Below are positions 6,352 to 8,221 of a DNA stretch of 8,221 nt, piece after piece. The translations under genes and the position numbers were made by a program. Positions within the stretch are counted from its first letter, which is position 1. Every line of letters begins with the position of its first letter. Under the pieces are notes generated by a model. That model did not search any database, had not been told where the DNA came from, and saw nothing but the letters and a program-made list of their open reading frames with translations. Origin of the DNA: Firmicutes bacterium UBA4975 (GTDB taxonomy: Bacteria > Bacillota > Proteinivoracia > UBA4975); assembly GCA_002397155.1 (NCBI GenBank), contig DGZR01000016.1:1-8221 (forward strand). Reading direction: 5' to 3'.

Positions 6352-6401
6352 TATACATTCCCTAGGGGGGAAGCACTATCTGTTTAAAAACAAAAGAGCC
6401 T

Positions 6402-6437
6402 AAAAGGGAGCCTTCCCCGGGGAATCCCCGGGGAAGG
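6402..6437 (-). terminator. Strong hairpin between binding-protein and oppB genes, attenuator or mRNA stabiliser
   Basis: CCTTCCCCGGGG (6411-6422) and CCCCGGGGAAGG (6426-6437) form a perfect 12-bp stem with a 3-base loop, starting 21 bases after the binding-protein stop. On the minus strand it is followed by CTCCCTTTTAGG, so the T-run is short and displaced by five bases. That suits partial termination or protection of the upstream mRNA 3' end, a common way to make more binding protein than membrane subunits. The stem is visible; its effect on expression is inferred. Confidence 0.7.
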
Positions 6438-6458
6438 TCCTAAATACCGGAGCAAAAC

Positions 6459-8221
6459 TTACTTTGCTGCCTTCCTCTTAGCTTCCCAATCGGCCAATGC
6501 TGCTTCGTAATCTTCGGGGCTCATGGGATTTTCATGGATCTTTTGGCCCTTGTACCGTTCGCCGGAAACACCAAAGGGCGAATACGGAGATTCAAAGGGG
6601 TTGAGCTTGGAGGAGGTGTAGCCTCCGCCGCCCAAGCCGTAGGGCAGCACCCAGGCGTTTTCGATGATGTAGGCTTCCGCCTCGGCAAAGAGCTCATAGC
6701 GCTTCTGCATGTCAGTTACTTCCGCCTTGGCGGCCAGGACCAGTTCTTCGTAAACGTCGAACTTGTTGCGTCCGTCGGCGTCAACTTCGGTGGTAAACTC
6801 GGGGAAGTTGTAAGTGCCGTCCCGCTTGAAGGGGTCGGTGTAAGTTTCGGGGTCGGCGTAGTCGGGGCCCCAGTTGCATTCCTGGAAGGCGTAGTTGCCG
6901 TTGCGGCGGGTTCCATCCAAGAAGCCCGTGGCGGGATGGGGAAGGGGAATGATGTCGATATAATCAGCGCCCAGCAGTTCTTCCATCTGCTGTTCGATGA
7001 TCTGCACCCGCTGTTCCCATTCGCTGCCGCCAGTGTTGTAGGGCATGACGACCTTCACGGGGAAGGTGACTTTACCTTCTAGTTCTTCGAGGGCCTTATC
7101 CCGGTATTCCTTGGCCTGCGCTTCGTCAAAGGACTCGGTGGTGGCAAACTTGTTCAGGTTGCCAAAAGAAGTAAAGTCCTTGCCTTCAACGTCGGCAAAA
7201 CCAGCCGGGGTGATGGTGAAGTTCAGTTTGTTCTCGGGGAAGAAAGGCTCGGCGGTGATCATTGCCTTCATGCGATTCAGCCCGTGGAAAAGGGACTTGC
7301 GGAAGTTGAGATTGTTGACCGCGACCTTCCAGTTTGCAGGCTGGAACTCGGCGTCAAAGTGAGGATCAAAGTTCAAGCAGTAAAAGTATGAGTAGGAGCT
7401 GGGACGGTTGGGGCGAACAATCTTCTTCAGTTCGGGGTCCTTCATCCACTCGTCGATGGTGGTGGAGGGAACGTCAACGCCGGATATCATGCCGTCCAGA
7501 TACAGTTCGGTGGCGATGGTGGCGGCGTCGGCGTTGTACTGGAAGTTGAGCTCCTTAATGAAGACTTTGTCAGCATCCCAGTAGTTTTCGTTCTTGGTCA
7601 AGATCCGCTTGTTCTGGTGTTCAAAGGTAGAGAGAATGTAAGCGCCGTTGTAGAGCAAGCGGGTGTTGTCGGTGCCAAAGCGTTTGCCCTGTTCGGCCAG
7701 GAATTCGCCGTTTGCAGGCATAAAGACCGAGTAGTCGAGCATTGAGAGAAAGTAAGGAACCGGGTTTTCCAGGGTGAATTCCAGGACGTACTTGTCCTTG
7801 GCCTTTACCCCTACCTGGGCAAAGTCGGTAATTTCGCCGTCATAGTATGCCTTGCCGTTTTTAAGGACGTTGTAGGCAATGTCGGCGGTGCTGGATTCGT
7901 TATCCGGAGTGAAAATATACTTGAGGGAATCGACCCAGTCCTGGGCGACCACTTCGGCCACTTCCTTGCCTTCGTGGTCGTACCAGTGGACCCCTTCCCG
8001 GAGATTGAAAGTCCAAGTCAATCCATCGGGAGACATGGTCCAGGTCTTTGCCAAGCAGGGCTTGATAATGCCCAGTTCGTCGTACTCTACCAAAGTGTCG
8101 ACGAAGTTAGCGGCCAGACCAAATTCCAAGGTGGATGCGGTTACCAGGTAGTTGAAAGTGGTGACTTCGCCGGAATAAATGGACTTGTAAACCTGTTCGG
8201 GGCCTTCGGGCTCCACAGGTT
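6459..8221 (-). CDS. oppA: Oligopeptide-binding protein OppA (SBP family 5), N-terminus outside window
   Basis: This is the solute-binding receptor that captures peptides outside the cell and hands them to OppB/OppC. At least 586 codons are visible, ending at TAA (6461-6459). Counting from the GTG at 8216, the family 5 features are LAKTWTMSPDGLTWTFNLRE (55-74), the region HWYDHEGKEV to VDSLKYIF (78-102), and the late hallmark NWGPDYADPETYTDPF (448-463). The frame stays open to the window edge (a Pro codon precedes the GTG), and the visible N-terminus EGPEQVYKSIYSGEVTTFNYL matches the start of the mature domain. The lipoprotein signal and true start are therefore expected just beyond 8221, and the GTG at 8216 is most likely an internal valine. 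The acidic, lysine-rich tail is normal. Peptide specificity (length, D-residues, cell-wall fragments) cannot be read from the sequence. Confidence 0.9.
   Translation of the reverse strand, partial: PVEPEGPEQVYKSIYSGEVTTFNYLVTASTLEFGLAANFVDTLVEYDELGIIKPCLAKTWTMSPDGLTWTFNLREGVHWYDHEGKEVAEVVAQDWVDSLKYIFTPDNESSTADIAYNVLKNGKAYYDGEITDFAQVGVKAKDKYVLEFTLENPVPYFLSMLDYSVFMPANGEFLAEQGKRFGTDNTRLLYNGAYILSTFEHQNKRILTKNENYWDADKVFIKELNFQYNADAATIATELYLDGMISGVDVPSTTIDEWMKDPELKKIVRPNRPSSYSYFYCLNFDPHFDAEFQPANWKVAVNNLNFRKSLFHGLNRMKAMITAEPFFPENKLNFTITPAGFADVEGKDFTSFGNLNKFATTESFDEAQAKEYRDKALEELEGKVTFPVKVVMPYNTGGSEWEQRVQIIEQQMEELLGADYIDIIPLPHPATGFLDGTRRNGNYAFQECNWGPDYADPETYTDPFKRDGTYNFPEFTTEVDADGRNKFDVYEELVLAAKAEVTDMQKRYELFAEAEAYIIENAWVLPYGLGGGGYTSSKLNPFESPYSPFGVSGERYKGQKIHENPMSPEDYEAALADWEAKRKAAK

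Noticed and set aside
8214..8216. GTG as the start codon of the binding protein
   Set aside because: The frame stays open to the window edge, no ribosome binding site fits in the 5 remaining bases, and a signal peptide would be missing. It is most likely an internal valine.

Overview
The window looks like chromosomal DNA from a Gram-positive, moderately GC-rich bacterium. The GC content looks like the mid-50s percent by eye; I did not count it. Supporting signs are strong AGGAGG-type ribosome binding sites, GTG and TTG start codons, stop codons overlapping the next gene's start signal, and oligopeptide transporter subunits that resemble Firmicutes Opp proteins. A Clostridia-type (Moorella/Desulfotomaculum-like) host is my best guess, from general resemblance only.

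Layout: positions 1-252 (+) hold the C-terminal end of an N-acyl-D-amino-acid deacylase, closed by a perfect-palindrome terminator (267-299). A short intergenic stretch (300-442) holds two hairpins and no gene. Everything from 443 to the right edge is on the minus strand and is read right to left. The order is: an extracellular oligopeptide-binding protein (8221-6459, N-terminus outside the window), a strong intergenic hairpin (6437-6402), permeases OppB (6322-5378) and OppC (5378-4413), ATPases OppD (4401-3313) and OppF (3326-2373), a C39-family cysteine peptidase (2362-1373), a nested hairpin (1370-1319), and a class A beta-lactamase-like serine hydrolase (1282-443).

The five transport genes make up a complete Opp/Dpp-type peptide importer. 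OppB to the C39 peptidase are joined by overlaps or by start signals that overlap the previous stop codon, so they are probably one translationally coupled unit. The hairpin after the binding protein probably lets that protein be made in excess of the membrane and ATPase subunits. The C39 peptidase and the serine hydrolase both lack a visible signal peptide, although relatives of both are usually exported. With the neighbouring D-amino-acid deacylase, this suggests a locus that imports peptides, possibly containing D-residues or derived from cell wall, and breaks them down inside the cell. That functional link is inference. I saw no RNA genes, insertion sequences, CRISPR arrays or phage genes.
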